From positions 173,919,591-173,983,590 of the forward strand of contig CM019823.1 in the NCBI GenBank assembly GCA_009763385.1: DNA of 64,000 nucleotides, in the 5' to 3' direction. This DNA is from Coix lacryma-jobi var. lacryma-jobi. Its lineage: Eukaryota; Streptophyta; Magnoliopsida; Poales; Poaceae. A program made the position numbers and the translations under genes. Below the pieces are notes generated by a model. The model saw only the letters and a program-made list of their open reading frames with translations, was not told the origin of the DNA and did not search any database. This document shows, one piece after another, positions 32,169 through 44,677 of this stretch (position 1 is its first letter; each line of letters begins with the position of its first letter).

Positions 32169-33675
32169 TGCTCTCTTAGAACTTATCTAGCTAGTTGTTT
32201 GCAAATTGCCGTGTGGATAAAATTTGAAACGGTTGAATTCTTACATTTGACGGAAGGAGTACACGATATATGCAGCTATTAGGTCATGTTTGGCAATAAG
32301 AATCGGATCTTATTCCTGCAAGAATTGCTAAAAACAATCCCGAACATCTCTCCTCGGGAATGTGATATCACCCAAATATTTCTCGTTTTCTTCTATGTAA
32401 GGCGTTTTGGTTCTTTCCGTTTGTCTGCACCAGGACGAAAGAAGAATGAGTGTACGGTCAACAATGGCTCGTCGTGAGTGATCAGCGCCGCCGTTGGTGA
32501 TGCTGATGCATGCGGCCATATCATGGCACACCGTTTCTATGTCAGACATGAGATCAGTTTTTTCCAACTTCCCCGCGTCACGGACCCATGGCCATGGGCA
32601 GGCGCCGTGCCAACTGGAACCGAGGATGGCCGGGTAGGGGGGGGGGGGGACGTCACGCTGCGAGGAGGAATCGGCGTGGCGTCCCGGTCGGTCTGCTGCG
32701 GATATGTGCCACTGCCGGTGCCGGGTGTGATCACTGGGACCAGCGAGTGGACCTTCGGCGACACCGGTTTGTTCATTTGAACTATATATAAATCGATTTT
32801 AATTGATATAAATTAATTATAAAACAGTATTTTTAATAATGAATTAATCGTTTCAGTTTTCCAGCTCGAACAGAGCCCATTGGAGAAACGATTTGAGGGT
32901 ACAGCACAGGGGAGGCTGGTGGGCCGATCTCTTGGTGGTTGCCGTGATCGGCAGGTGAGGTCTCGCGGCGAGCAGTGGCAGAGCATTTCAAGTCTCGATA
33001 ATATGCACCTGTCTCTGTCTGGCCGGCGAGCGATCACGCACACCTCGGCCGATCACCGTGGGTACTCAGCCAGGATTCCTGACAGCCACTGGGCGTCTGG
33101 GCCCAACGATAAGGAACCGGCCATTATTATTATCGTGTACTGTAACGCTTTGCAGACACTGCTCTGTGCCCTGGTGACTTGACTGAAAGCAACGGTCCCG
33201 GCGGGGCCGGGCCGTCAGTTAGTCACGGTAGAGGGTAGAGACTAGAGAGGGGGCTCCCCATGCCTAGCTCGACTCGCTGCACGGGGGCGAGTGGGCGCGA
33301 CGCGTTCCTATGACTTTTTTATTTTCTTCCCAGTGGGGAACCGGAGGTGCGCCACCACCGCCACCGTCCACGCGCCGGGTCGGTGCACTGCCGGCCTCGG
33401 CCTTTCCACCTGCCTCCGAGCCGCGTTCCCCCCGTTTGGCCGGAGAAGCGCCGCGACCTCGTCGGCACTCCGCAGCGAGATCACACCCTCATGCTCCGGT
33501 TTGACTCTGACCACGCACCGCCCACTGCGCTCTTCCTTTCGCACCGCGGCTCGGCTCCCATGGCTGACTTGACCGCAGCACGGTCCGCGTTCCACCAGGA
33601 ACATGTGGAGTCGTCGCTCGTTCCCCTGCCTTCTCGACTCTCGATTGCACGAGCCGGGACCTTGCCTATTTAATA
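32169..33675. other. Intergenic; GC-rich patches without a gene
   Basis: The stretches 32580-32760 and 33180-33660 are GC-rich and open frames on both strands, but I recognise no domain. The run of G at 32637-32649 is low complexity. The piece 32770-32880 looks like part of an AT-rich MITE. Confidence 0.45.
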
Positions 33676-35156
33676 CTCCCTCCATCCTAGGCATCAAGCT
33701 TCCCGATCTCTCTTCTTTGCGTGTGTACGGACGTGCACACGTGTGTATAGGTGTGGTGTGAGTCTGGAGTGTGTGGGTTGTGTGCGTCCAAATTGTATCT
33801 GATTCAAATAAAACTTAAAGTCAAATTATTTTAAGTTTGATCAAATTTATATAATAAGATAGAGCTTTGTTACAGTGCTTGAGAGGAACTACCGGTTCCT
33901 CCTCGAAAGTTAATTTAGAGCTAGAAAAGTAATTAAGGGTAGTTTTGTATTTCTACTGTACGACGTTCTGCCTCGACACATAGGCGCTCTGCGCGGCTGT
34001 GCGGCCCGCACCGGCGCGCCCCAGGCTGATGTTGCACTAGCTGCGGTGTCCCTTCTTCTCTACGCAGTCCGTGTCCAGCTTCTTCTCCGACCGATGTGGC
34101 TGCCATCGCCGCCGCCTGCCGCTCCGTAATTCACCAATGACCACCGCTCATCGTTCATCGACTCATAATTTGCCGCTGCCTGTCTCCTACCCACCTTTTC
34201 CAAAACCTGTCCATCTAGCAAGGAGTGGCGTCAGCACTGCTGGGTCTTGCCACGACGCTTGGAGGAGGGAGGGGTGTGCATCTGAGAGCGTTCGTCGATC
34301 GTCCTAGCTGAGAAGCTTGACGCTTCTTCAGAGTATACATGTATTTATGTTGTATTTGGATATATATTTTGCTAAAGGAAAACATATGCATATTATGTAG
34401 GTATGATGATACGGTGACATCACCATGCTAGCAACGAACAGCAAAAACAGATCGTAGATCGAGCACGCACGCAGCACCGTCACGCGGCCAGCTGCTTGCA
34501 TCGATGCCGCGCAGCGCTCTATGCATGCACGTGGGCATTCACGCAGTCGCACTCGGCTCGGCCAAGCCGGAGCGCCATGCCTTGGATCACGTGCGTCGAC
34601 AGTGGCTGCCTGCTAGAGAAAGCTCCGCACGGCAAGCACAGCTAGTCGCCGCAGTTCGCGTCCGCCGGCTCCGAGAGGAAGACGACGGTGCCTGCTGGGT
34701 GCGAAGGGGCCGCGAGAACTCTGTTGCTGCCTCTACGTGAGGGAGAACACACGGATAAGAGACGAGAAGTAAACTCGCTCCGATGATAAGTAGCGAGATG
34801 TAAAAATACTGTCATACCCTCCAAATTTAATTATAGATCAGTTCCGAACCCCTCTATTTTTGGTTCTGGCCCACAACTTAAGTTCCTCTCACTTGGTTCT
34901 TCCTATTTTTAAACCATCAGATCTAACGAAATGAAGGGCCCTCATTATTTCCAAGCACCGTAAAATTTCACAATAAGATAATAGTATTTATGATATAAAT
35001 TAAGTATTGTTAGATTCTTTATTAGTTATATTTTTATAATATATATATATTAATATTATAAATCTTTATGTTTTTATTTATAATTTTGATCAAATTTAAA
35101 GAAGTTTTGACTATCTAAGAACTTTGGAATTACTCATGATTTAGAACGAAAGAAGT
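33676..35156. mobile_element. Old Stowaway-like MITE split by a larger insertion
   Basis: The left part 33676-33861 begins CTCCCTCCATCCTAG after TA. The right part 34981-35156 ends AGAACGAAAGAAG before TA. Both contain the TTTGATCAAATTTA-type inner motif in opposite senses, as in Stowaway elements. The halves are separated by the 33862-34971 insertion. Confidence 0.55.
33862..34971. mobile_element. Mutator-like element, possible Pack-MULE
   Basis: Perfect 9-bp duplication AATAAGATA (33853-33861 and 34972-34980), diagnostic of Mutator-like transposition. The ends share an inverted repeat of modest quality (TTACAGTGCTTG at the left, complement of CAAGCACCGTAA at the right). A second block, AGAGGAACT, recurs further inside each end. 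The 1.1-kb interior includes GC-rich segments (about 33960-34270 and 34500-34730), unlike AT-rich MITEs, so it may carry captured gene pieces. No transposase is present. Confidence 0.75.
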
Positions 35157-35158
35157 AA

Positions 35159-36386
35159 TAGTAATAGTACAGACATACTCCTACTTCGCAGCGGCGCAGC
35201 TCTGTTCCGCCCGTTTCGTCGTCCTTCATTGAAAGTCAGATCGGCGAATCGGCCTGCCAGATTAAGTATACGGCTGCAAACTGCAAGCACTCCCAATATA
35301 GTCAGGGTGTTTTCGTTTTCTAGATATATAGTGGCGATTTAGTCTTGGAATTGCAATATCATGTTTTCTTTCTTCTTCTTTTGTTTATAGACTGTATATT
35401 TATGCAGGCCAGAGTCGAGCACGCAACTATTTGATCAACTCGATTAATGATTGTGAATCAATATAATTCTTTCTTCCTAATATAATAACAATAAAGTACG
35501 CAGAAAGGTTGCCGGGGAAGGGAATGGCAGACAACCTGATTAACACAAAAGGAGATGACCTGGCGATCACGATGGGCGAGCGGAGATGGCGATCAAGGCT
35601 GCCTCTCTCCTTTTTAAATTGAATTCTTGAAAAGGCAGCGTCATAAACATGTGTTACACGAGCAACGAGTGAAAGCAAAGCTTCTTTAATGATCCACTCA
35701 CGCTACTGTTTTTATAAAACATACAGACCCGCGCAACATGCAACCGTTTCAGTATCACTGATCACTGACAGACCCGCGCAGAAGATGGACCCCGAATGCA
35801 CTGGCAGTCTGGTACATGAGCAGCATATCACAATCCCAAAGATGATCGCGCCTTGTCTTCTGTGATCTGTTGAACCTACCACCTCTTTCCGGCGCCCGCA
35901 TTTTCGATACCGAGACTGAATACTACAGTGAATTATAGTATAGCCTAGCTTATATTATCTCCTCCTGCAAAAACAAGATTGTAAGTTGTAAAAAATAGGT
36001 ATAGGTCACAATCATGAAGTGTCAATTCCACTTGCTGTGATTCATTTCTTTATATTAAGGCAATTTTAAATTAGCTTCATAGCTTGGTTCAAAAACTTGC
36101 CTTCACAAAAGGTCCAATGTTTTTTTTGTTGGAAGGAAGCCATTTTTCAGTGTGCAAAAGAAATCCACAGTTTGTAGACTTATGGTAACCTACTATAGTA
36201 TCTTGCTAAAGATATATATCTTGAACAGGCATTTCTTAAAACTAACTGAGGTATTTTATTCCGAAAAATTCGCATGACAGACGTACTTAGTGGCTAGTTC
36301 AAGAGATTAAAAGAAAGAAAGGCTTACTTGTCAAATGGTCTTGACATTAAAACTAGAAGTATGGCTTCCCACATAAACAATTACTA
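35159..36386. other. Intergenic, downstream of the thioredoxin-like gene
   Basis: AT-rich, no recognisable gene. The right end should contain the 3'UTR of the minus-strand gene. Confidence 0.5.
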
Positions 36387-38877
36387 CTAGCCATGACTCC
36401 TGGGATCAGCAACTTGATGAACTTTCCTAGATTCAGCACTCGAGAACGGACCGACCACTCGTGCATGAGGTATGTTGGGATCACCAGAAGCAAGTGCAAC
36501 CACGTTGTCAAGAAAATACTGTTTTGGAAGTCTCCCAACAACATTGCCTTCCTCATTTCCTTCCTTATCCAGAAAGGCGAAGTGAGGAATGCCTTCCACT
36601 CCGAACTCATCAAGCTCTTGTTCCCACTTTGTATTGTCAACATTCAGCATTACAAAATTGACACGGTCCCTAGAAAGAATGCTCAAGAAGTGTAAATAAA
36701 GACAAGAAACTCAAAGATGATGATCCTGGTCAATAATTATGTTTAGATGTTGGATATAATCATTGCGCCATTGATCATGGAAACTTGGCGAAAGTGTGAA
36801 ACACCTTGTAAACAGAACTTCTATATTTGTTGTTATCCAGTTGGATTATAAGAAGAAATTACAATAATAAGCTATGTGATTGTGTAAGCTTTGAATGATC
36901 AAGTGCGGAAAACCTATCCACACAGAACTAATTTCCATGGCAGTCCAGCTATAAGGTTTGTTCTTATCCTAGGATCGTAAGGGATAAACACCACCAAGGC
37001 AGCTGGGCAGCATCAGCTGCTAGCTTGGTGATTATGACTCTTGGGGAGACTTGGATTAATTCTTATTGCTTGCTTGACTGCAAATATGTGGCCAGTAGCC
37101 ATACCTTGCACAAACAAACACATAACCTCCTAAAAATAGATCTAACAAACTGACAATAATCCTATCATACCTAACTGGCTTAAGGCCTTATCTGAACTCA
37201 CGGTGGCTGCCTGTGCCTGCCGTGCAGCGACTTTGATCCCGGTTGTCATGCACATAGCAAGGTTCAATCAAGTGTGGTTAATAGGATAGGCAACATAGTA
37301 AAGCATGGACAAACATTGATTCTATGAAATGAACCACAGTTGTTATTCCCAATCAAGGTTTAAAGTGCAGAAATGTGAAAAGTGGTGCGAAAACACATTA
37401 CTTGTATTGTTGTTCAACTTTGTAGATATCTGGAGCTAATTCTCTGCAGACTTCACACCAGTCTGCATAAAACTCAACAACAGTGGGGCCTGCCATTTGA
37501 AAGAGCCTGCAGATGAATTTATCAGGTTAAGTTTCGTAGCATTTAGCGGTGATGAAAAACATCTACAAAATAATGTGATTCCAGCTTAGTAGGGTTTTTG
37601 GTCAAAATCAATTTGACATAGTGAACAAAATGGAACAGATTAATCTGAATAATGTTAGTAACATATGACAGGGGCTAGATGAATCTCGTATTAAACAAAG
37701 AATACCAGTACAACTTGAAGCAACCAAAGATGCATTGATTCAATAACAGGTCAGAGAAAAAAATAAGGAAAACACATTGTTTTGTCTACTGAAATTATTC
37801 CTGTCCAGTCAGTTATTATTCTGCATATCATGAGCAGCAACTGCAAAGAATGACACAGTAACACTGCAATTTGTAAATACAATCCAACTACTTTTGTTTT
37901 TGGAAACCAACCAATTAACTAAGTAAACACAAAGCAGAGTATTAGTTCAAGTATATCAACTCTAGTATTTTCACCAGGCACACAATCCACATCAAGGACA
38001 AAAATGCTGACCTCTTCATATGGAACTGCATTGGCAGCAAGATCTTTAAGAGACGCCTCGCTAAGATTGAACCTCTGGGATGCAAAGAGAGCCACCGCCC
38101 CAAGAGTGGACACTAGTGCTACCCTTCTGTTGAGATCCTTATTTGGGAGAGCTGGAAGCCCAGGATCCTCGGGTGTACTAGTCGGAGCATCTTCTGCGAC
38201 AGACTCAGCTTTCACATCCTGCTCATCCTGTGAAATTAGGGATGCAGGTTTAAAATATTTTGGGTCATTGGGTCGACCCAAAAAATTGATCAAATGAACT
38301 AGAATGACGTTTTTGTAGTTTGAGGAAAGTGGAAAAATAAACTAGAATGACATTTAATTCGAATTAGTTATCTGACCCAGAAAACAAACACCGCTGGGTA
38401 CCCACTTGCATCTCTATGTGAAAGGAAAACACCACGTCACTCCACATTTCTCATTGGGTGATTGACACATAACCTAGCAAGGGTATTGACTCAGACCGCA
38501 AAACTCCAGTAACTTATTTGTGCGTGTGCTTTTTCTACTATCTACGCAGGTTGGGACTTGGGAGATCTAGTAGACTTTGGTTTTGCTCGGAAATACTCTG
38601 AAAAATAACAATCTCCACGGATTCATTTCGCAATTCGCACGCAGGGAAATAAAAATACGGAAACTTCAGGTAGACGGAGCTTTGGTCTGCTATGAAAACG
38701 CACCGTCTGTGGTTCCGCGGAGTCGGGCGGCGCGACGCAGGCGAGCGTCCTCGGCCGGCGCAGGCCCCCCCGCGGTTGCAGGCGGAGCAAAGAAGACGGA
38801 CGGGAGCAGCATGGGACTCTGGCGAAGCTTGGCGGCAGGAGAAGGCCGGAACACCTCGAGGAGGCCACGCTCGCCAT
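36387..38877 (-). CDS. HCF164: Thylakoid thioredoxin-like protein HCF164, with apparent +1 frameshift
   Basis: Exons on the minus strand: 38877-38704, 38227-38012, 37506-37402, 36669-36387, about 258 aa if the frame is intact. By family knowledge HCF164 is a thylakoid-anchored, lumen-facing thiol oxidoreductase. It passes reducing power across the membrane and is needed for cytochrome b6f assembly. Exon 1 encodes a plastid transit peptide. Exon 2 has the hydrophobic anchor RRVALVSTLGAVALFAS and SLKDLAANAVPYEE. Exon 3 has the active site WCEVC in VVEFYADWCEVCRELAP. Exon 4 has VNFVMLNVDNTKWEQELDEF and ends HQVADPRSHG. Exon 3 has 105 nt where 104 are needed: a run GGGG (plus strand 37485-37488) seems one base too long and would cause an early stop. 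This is either a sequence error or a damaged allele. Confidence 0.88.
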
Positions 38878-41280
38878 TTTTCTTTCATTTCGTCTTTAGG
38901 CTAGATTTTGCAGTTTTTCCTCGTTTCGCAGCAGAGTCAACCCGGAGGCGGAGGAGAAATGGAGAAGGATGATGTGGGTGGCCAGCGTGGCGCCACGCAG
39001 CCCGGAATCGTGCGATGCATGGGGGCTGGGCTATTCTGGGCTTTGGGAAAGCCCAACGTGAGGCAGCAAAGCAGCGACCCAATTGGTCCATACCGCACGA
39101 ACAGCACGCGATTGTCCGTCCAATATGAGTGATATACTTCCGGCCCAGTAGAACCACTGTATCCCTTTTCTTCATCCTAATAACAAAAAAAAAAAACTAT
39201 GTCTGTGCATAACGAGACGTACAATTTATTTCATAGTTATCTGGATGATTTATGGCTCAAAGATTTATTTAACAATCATGTCATGTGTTTCGATTTATCT
39301 TAGGATCGAACTCAATATTATGTCTAGATCTAGACACATGCTACTTTAATCTTATAGGTACAAGAGGCTTAGATATTTATTTGGTGGTTGCATCAAGTGT
39401 TTCGTAAGGATAGCAGTACATTTTATGACTAAGCTATTATTGCATCGAACTCCAAAACCAGACATCATACTTTTTCAACTTTTAAAACCATCCAAATTAC
39501 CTATTTTGCTCGTTTGAAGCGGTCTCGAAGATGGGTTTGTCTTTTTTCTTAATTAAAAAATTGATAATAAACCATAAAAATATATCCAAGGTTCTAAAAT
39601 TTTGGAATCAAAATTATAGAGATAGGTTGGGATACTAAGAATCTAAATAAAATATTTGTAGTTTGTGAAAATGTATTTAAAAGATTTTAAGAATTAGATT
39701 TGGCTCTCAAAAAATGAAAAAAAAATCCTAGGAACACAAAAAAATCAAAAGCATCTTAATCGACGTCTAACCATGTTTTGAAAACTTTCCAAAAAAAAAG
39801 ATAAGACACAACCAACATGAATGTATTCAACATTAATATACGTTGCATTCATGCCGGTTACATGTTTTCACAATGAATTTTTTTTAAACACATCTAGACA
39901 TTGACTACAGAGTTTTGGATGTTTTCTAGATATTTCTTTGGACTTTGTTCGATTTAAATCTAATTGCTTTAAGCTTCTACATATAGTTGGAAGAGCTTTT
40001 AATATTTTACTCAGCTTGAAGAGTTCAGGAGATAGGATGCCAAATTTTAAAGTTTAGCAAGCAGAAGAATCATACTAGAACGATGGTTCATAAAGCTAAA
40101 GTGAGTATTGCATATAAAGAGGTAGAGAAAACACACAATGGCCAACCTAACCAGCTCTTTCCAGCGAGCCCCACATATATAAAGCCCAACAAACAAGTCC
40201 GAGATTTACGGCCCAGTGAGCCCAGCGCACAGACCTTCGAAATTTACAATGACGATGACATATAGCCCGATAACCGCCACAAAAGTGGCTCGTCTATCTT
40301 TTCTCTTCGAGGTTCTCCACGCGCCCGCGAACGCGACAAATCGACCAGAATGGCGGAATCCCCCCCCCCCGTGTGCCCCGCGAATTGGGCACGGCCGGAG
40401 CCGGCGGCAGCGGAGGAGCAGGCCCGCGCCAGGGCACAGTCAGCTAAACTAGCCATTCCACCTCTCTTTTCTCTTCTCCGATCTCTCTCATAATCCATCA
40501 GCAGATATGCTAGAGTTGGCGTCCCCGGACGAAAACAAGAGAAGTGGGAACGGACCAAAGGGGTCCCGCGTCCCGGGCTCCCGGCACACGTATGATTGAC
40601 GCCGCGTGCGCGCCCGCATCGCTCGCTCGGCCCGGCCCTCTCACTGATAGGCAAGCGGGGGCAAAAGAAAAATAAAAGGCAAGCGGAAAGCTGCCAGCGA
40701 TTGCGATGCCGCCGCGCACGATCATTCTGTCGCCGGCCGGCCGCTCGCGCTCGTTCGTTCGTTGCCCGTTTGCCACGCTTGCGTGCCATGCATCCTGCCA
40801 AGGCAATGCAAGCTGGGCTGCCTTGTCTCTGCATGCCCCGTTGCCCTTGTCGCGGCCCCATCGTCTTTGATCCTCCCTGCAAACCAGCTTGCCCAAAAAC
40901 GAATTGGAAAAAAAAATGCATAGCAACTAGCTGCTGGGGCCAATGATAGGTAGTGGTTGCCTGGATGGGGATACTTATATTTATCCCTGCCAGAGGAATT
41001 CAGCCAAGGGCCACAATTGGCAGACGACTGGATCTTGACAGCGTCTTCTGAATCCTCTAGCCAGCCAGTCATGCTGCCGTGATGCGTGTCAATGCACGCG
41101 CCATTAGTCCTCTGATCATTCATTCCCTGACACTAATGCGGCCAATTCTCGTGCAGCATGTGAGCCTACAGCGGTTCTCAAATCGTCACTATCTGCAGTC
41201 GGAAAAACATATAGAATTGAATTGGTAATAGAATGCTCATCGTTTTGTTGTTTAGTCTCGTCACCTTTTTGTCCCTTGCG
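38878..41280. other. Intergenic region
   Basis: GC-rich near 38880-39020 (the upstream region of the HCF164 gene), AT-rich at 39180-40200, then a GC-rich block at 40310-40870 with frames on both strands (longest 225 aa, minus). These lack any domain or consistent start context. Nothing recognised. Confidence 0.45.
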
Positions 41281-41290
41281 ATGTTTCACC

Positions 41291-41532
41291 AGGCCTTGTT
41301 TAGTTCCGACAAATATTTGGAATTTGCACTGTAGCACTTTCGTTGTTATTTGACAAATTTTATCCAAACATGGACCAACTAGGCTTAAAAGATTCGTCTC
41401 GACATATAGATACTAAAAGTACAATTAGTTATTTTTTTATCTACATTTAATGCTCCATGCATGTAACTAAAGATTGATGTGACGGAGAATCTAGAAATAT
41501 TTGGAGGAAGTTGGGGAAACTAAACAAGGCCT
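41291..41532. mobile_element. Small DNA transposon with AGGCCTTGTTTAG ends
   Basis: The left end AGGCCTTGTTTAGTTCC and right end AACTAAACAAGGCCT are near-perfect inverted repeats. The AT-rich non-coding interior of about 240 bp is of a type I remember as very common in sorghum. A 10-bp repeat ATGTTTCACC sits directly left (41281-41290) and again at 41559-41568, 26 bp past the right end. Confidence 0.8.
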
Positions 41533-41662
41533 CGCTGCTGTAACATTTATGTAGGGGAATGTTTCACCGTATACTTTCTGCCGGCATAACACTAGTTCCT
41601 TATATGCTTGTCGTTGTGTTCCGCCGGTACTGATTGACGATACTTCCTCAGTATCGTTTCTA

Positions 41663-41795
41663 GATGACGTTTTGGACAAGGTTTGAGTCAAATATTGGGA
41701 ATATAAATCATGAATAAATTTTAAATTATTAAGTTTATAGATGTAAAAATCATATAAATAAATGTCTTGATGTCTTGAAAAGTATTTTTATACAA
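41663..41795. mobile_element. Stowaway MITE, partial copy
   Basis: Left half of the same family as 41798-42055 (GACGTTTTGGACAAGG...). It stops where the next copy begins at a TA. Its right half is missing. Confidence 0.75.
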
Positions 41796-41797
41796 TA

Positions 41798-42055
41798 CTC
41801 CCTCCATATTGAAAAAGATGGCGTTTTGGACAAAGTTTGAGTCAAACATTGGGAATATAAATCATAAATAACTTTTAAATTATTGAGTTTAGAGATGTAA
41901 AAATCACATAAATAAATTTGTCTTGAAAAAGTACTTTCATAAAAATATACATATACCACTTTCCAATAAATATTTTTAAAGAAACAAGTGGTCAAAGTGA
42001 TGTTTTGGGGACCGTGTCGCTGTCTCAAACGTCAAGTTTTACAGTATGGAGAGAG
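41798..42055. mobile_element. Stowaway MITE, complete
   Basis: Starts CTCCCTCCATATTG and ends CAGTATGGAGAGAG, flanked by TA (41796-41797 and 42056-42057). The body is nearly identical to 31003-31258. It directly abuts a partial copy, a head-to-tail pair. Confidence 0.85.
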
Positions 42056-42057
42056 TA

Positions 42058-44677
42058 TCTAGAAGGAAAAAAATTAGTGGTCCCCGGCACTGTGTGGAAT
42101 TTAGCCAACTGAAATTGCAGGACTTTGGTCTCAGGTAGTAGTAGCTGGGACTTTGATCCAGATCCCTTTAAGGCCACTTCTTCAAATTCTTGGGTGGCAA
42201 TCCCATTTCTGAACAGGCTTAAGCTTAGACTGAAAACCTATTGGAAGCCCCCTTGTCGAGGCATTCGTCTAGCTAGCTAGCTAGGACACAGAGGAGCTAA
42301 ATTCTTGGCAAAACAAAGACAGACAGAAAATACTGCATAAAGGCCAAATCTAAAGAAGTTGATCTCGTCAATGCAAAGATTATATATCACTCGAGTTGTA
42401 CCAAGACATGCATGCACACTCATTGTATGAAGATCAGGGGAAAAGCAGTTCTTGGAGCAGGGCCAGAAACGAATGAAATGACCCACAAATGTTTTGGCAA
42501 AGCTGGTGCACCACTAGGTGCTGCTGGTAGCTGGTGCCCCCATATCCTGCGTCGCCAAGATCCCCCGCATCTTCATTGAGATCCGCCGAAACTGCCATCG
42601 CTAATTCCTCATTGCCTACCCGTTTTCAAGGAGGCAGATTGGACCGTTTTCGAAGTTTTCTTTTGTGAGAGATGGAACACGAACGAAAGGAAAAGATCTA
42701 TAGTAGCAGCTTGTTGTGGGTCGCTGTAACTTGTAAGCTGATGAATGATGATGACACGGACTGTTCTGTCCTGAAGATGACCAGGCTCACCGTCATTCAG
42801 ATTTCAGACAGAGCTACAAAGTTGTAGCCCCGTATGCCTTCTCCCAGAGTGATGGACTTTCAAGCTTTGGATAGAGAATGAAAAACAGTGGTGATGAGAT
42901 TTTCTTCTTATTGAGCCTCTTGGCCTTTAGCCTTTCTCGCGTACTCCAACGCTTTGAAAACTTTCGAGAAAGCTGTGAAGCAAGCCATGCCCGTAGGCTT
43001 TTCCGAAAGCCTCGCTTGTGCTTTTGCGTCCGGTTAAAACGAGGCATAGATTCCCCTTGCCCTTGGATTTCTGTAACCTGATGAGATGAACTGAACCACA
43101 AGTTCTACGACTACGATCAATGCCTGTACAAGTACCAAAACAACAGACGAATGAAAGCTGAGCTTTGGCAAGGTCCAGCCAGCGCGACGTACAGATACCT
43201 TCTATTACAAATCTGAAATCTGGCGGTTCGTGTCATGACGAAAGGCCTGCCGCCCCTGCACAGTCTAACACGCACCCTGAAGAACTGTTGGCACTTGGCA
43301 GCAGCCAAAGCCAAGGTTGTCGTAGTGCCGCGGTGATCCCCCAGCCTTTTGAAGCCATCGCCCTTTGTGCTCGTGCCTTTTGTGAGTCACTGTGTCCTAC
43401 TGTCCTGTGTACTGTACACGCCATGGCACGGCCAGGCCCATCTCCAGGGGCCGCAGGGCACGCCCACGCACTACCCTGACATGGCATGCGGCATGCCACC
43501 ACCGTCCGCTGGCACGAGTGCCTGCCAGTGCTTGGTGGCCCAACTGCACAGAGGTGAGAGGCCTCCTCTTTTTTCAGGCGAGAGACGGACGGAGATCTGG
43601 GGTTCACCTTCCAGAGCTGCTGTTGCCTTGTGCCGTCGTGATCTCACTCTTCCTGAACACATGGTTCCTCATGCACGGGCACGGCGGCAGCTCGGCACCC
43701 ATGGCATGGCATGAAAGGCAGCGAGAGTCACAGTGGCGGTACGGCGCCACCTCCGGCATTCATGGCCGCATCACGTCTCCTCATTTATTATTTCGACCTG
43801 CAGGCACACAGGCACATACAAGCAGCAGCGGGCAGCGGCCCCGGGAGTTCAAAGTTTTTTAAACTTTGCGAGCCATCACCGTTGAGTTGAGCTGACCAAA
43901 AAGGAAGCCTGGATCAGACATGGTCGTGGATATAAGGGAAAGAACAGGTTTTACCACGAGATCACGAGATTCCTTCATTCTTCTCGCTGTTTGTGCTTAA
44001 TTGACCCGACCCGCGGCGAGCTTGGTAGTTTAAAATAGTGGCACTGTTGTGTTCACTCTATCGAGACAGTATCCCGAATCTTTTTAATACTCCGATGCTG
44101 TCACTGCAACGAGGTACTAGTACTAGTAGTAGTGCTTGTGCTTTCTGCACAAGTGGTGAGATCAGTTGTTTTCAATCGAAGTTCTGCCTGAGATGTTTCA
44201 TGTTTGGAACAATTTCATGGATTCGGCCAGGTCAGGTCAGGGCACACCAAATGCGTGAATTGGTCAAGCAGCCAGGAGCAACCACCACCAGATTTATACC
44301 CGTCCATGGCAGGATCATTAGAGACGACGGTCTTACAGGGAGGGACTGTACTTAAACCAGTGGTTAGTTAAACAAGGGGAAAAGCGAGTACGGCCGGATA
44401 AACAAAGGCCTGATGGTGATGGAGGATACGTGCTTTTGAGGCAAGCAGCGTTCAAAAAACCCAAAACGCCACCTTGTCTTCGTCTCCCCCCACTTGGGAA
44501 TCAACCCTTCACTCCTCCCCACCTAAAACAAAACACCGGGAGGCGGGATAGATAGGTAGGACACCATTATTGCGAGTGAGAAGCGAGCTTCCCCCTTCCC
44601 TGAATCCCACGGACACAGGCTGCTGTGCCTTCCAAGAAATGCCTGCCTGGTGCGGTTCCTGAGAGGATCGTTCGACG
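42058..44677. other. Intergenic region and 5' side of the NPH3 gene
   Basis: Mixed composition. The stretch 43160-43860 opens long frames on both strands with no recognisable domain. No transposon end was identified. The stretch 44460-44677 is likely the promoter and 5'UTR of the next gene. Confidence 0.45.

Noticed and set aside
40244..40926. Two long minus-strand frames (225 and 138 codons)
   Set aside because: GC-rich intergenic DNA; no domain, no consistent start context, and overlapping frames of equal quality on both strands.
43160..43862. A candidate gene from overlapping frames on both strands
   Set aside because: No splice structure, domain or transposon signature could be supported.
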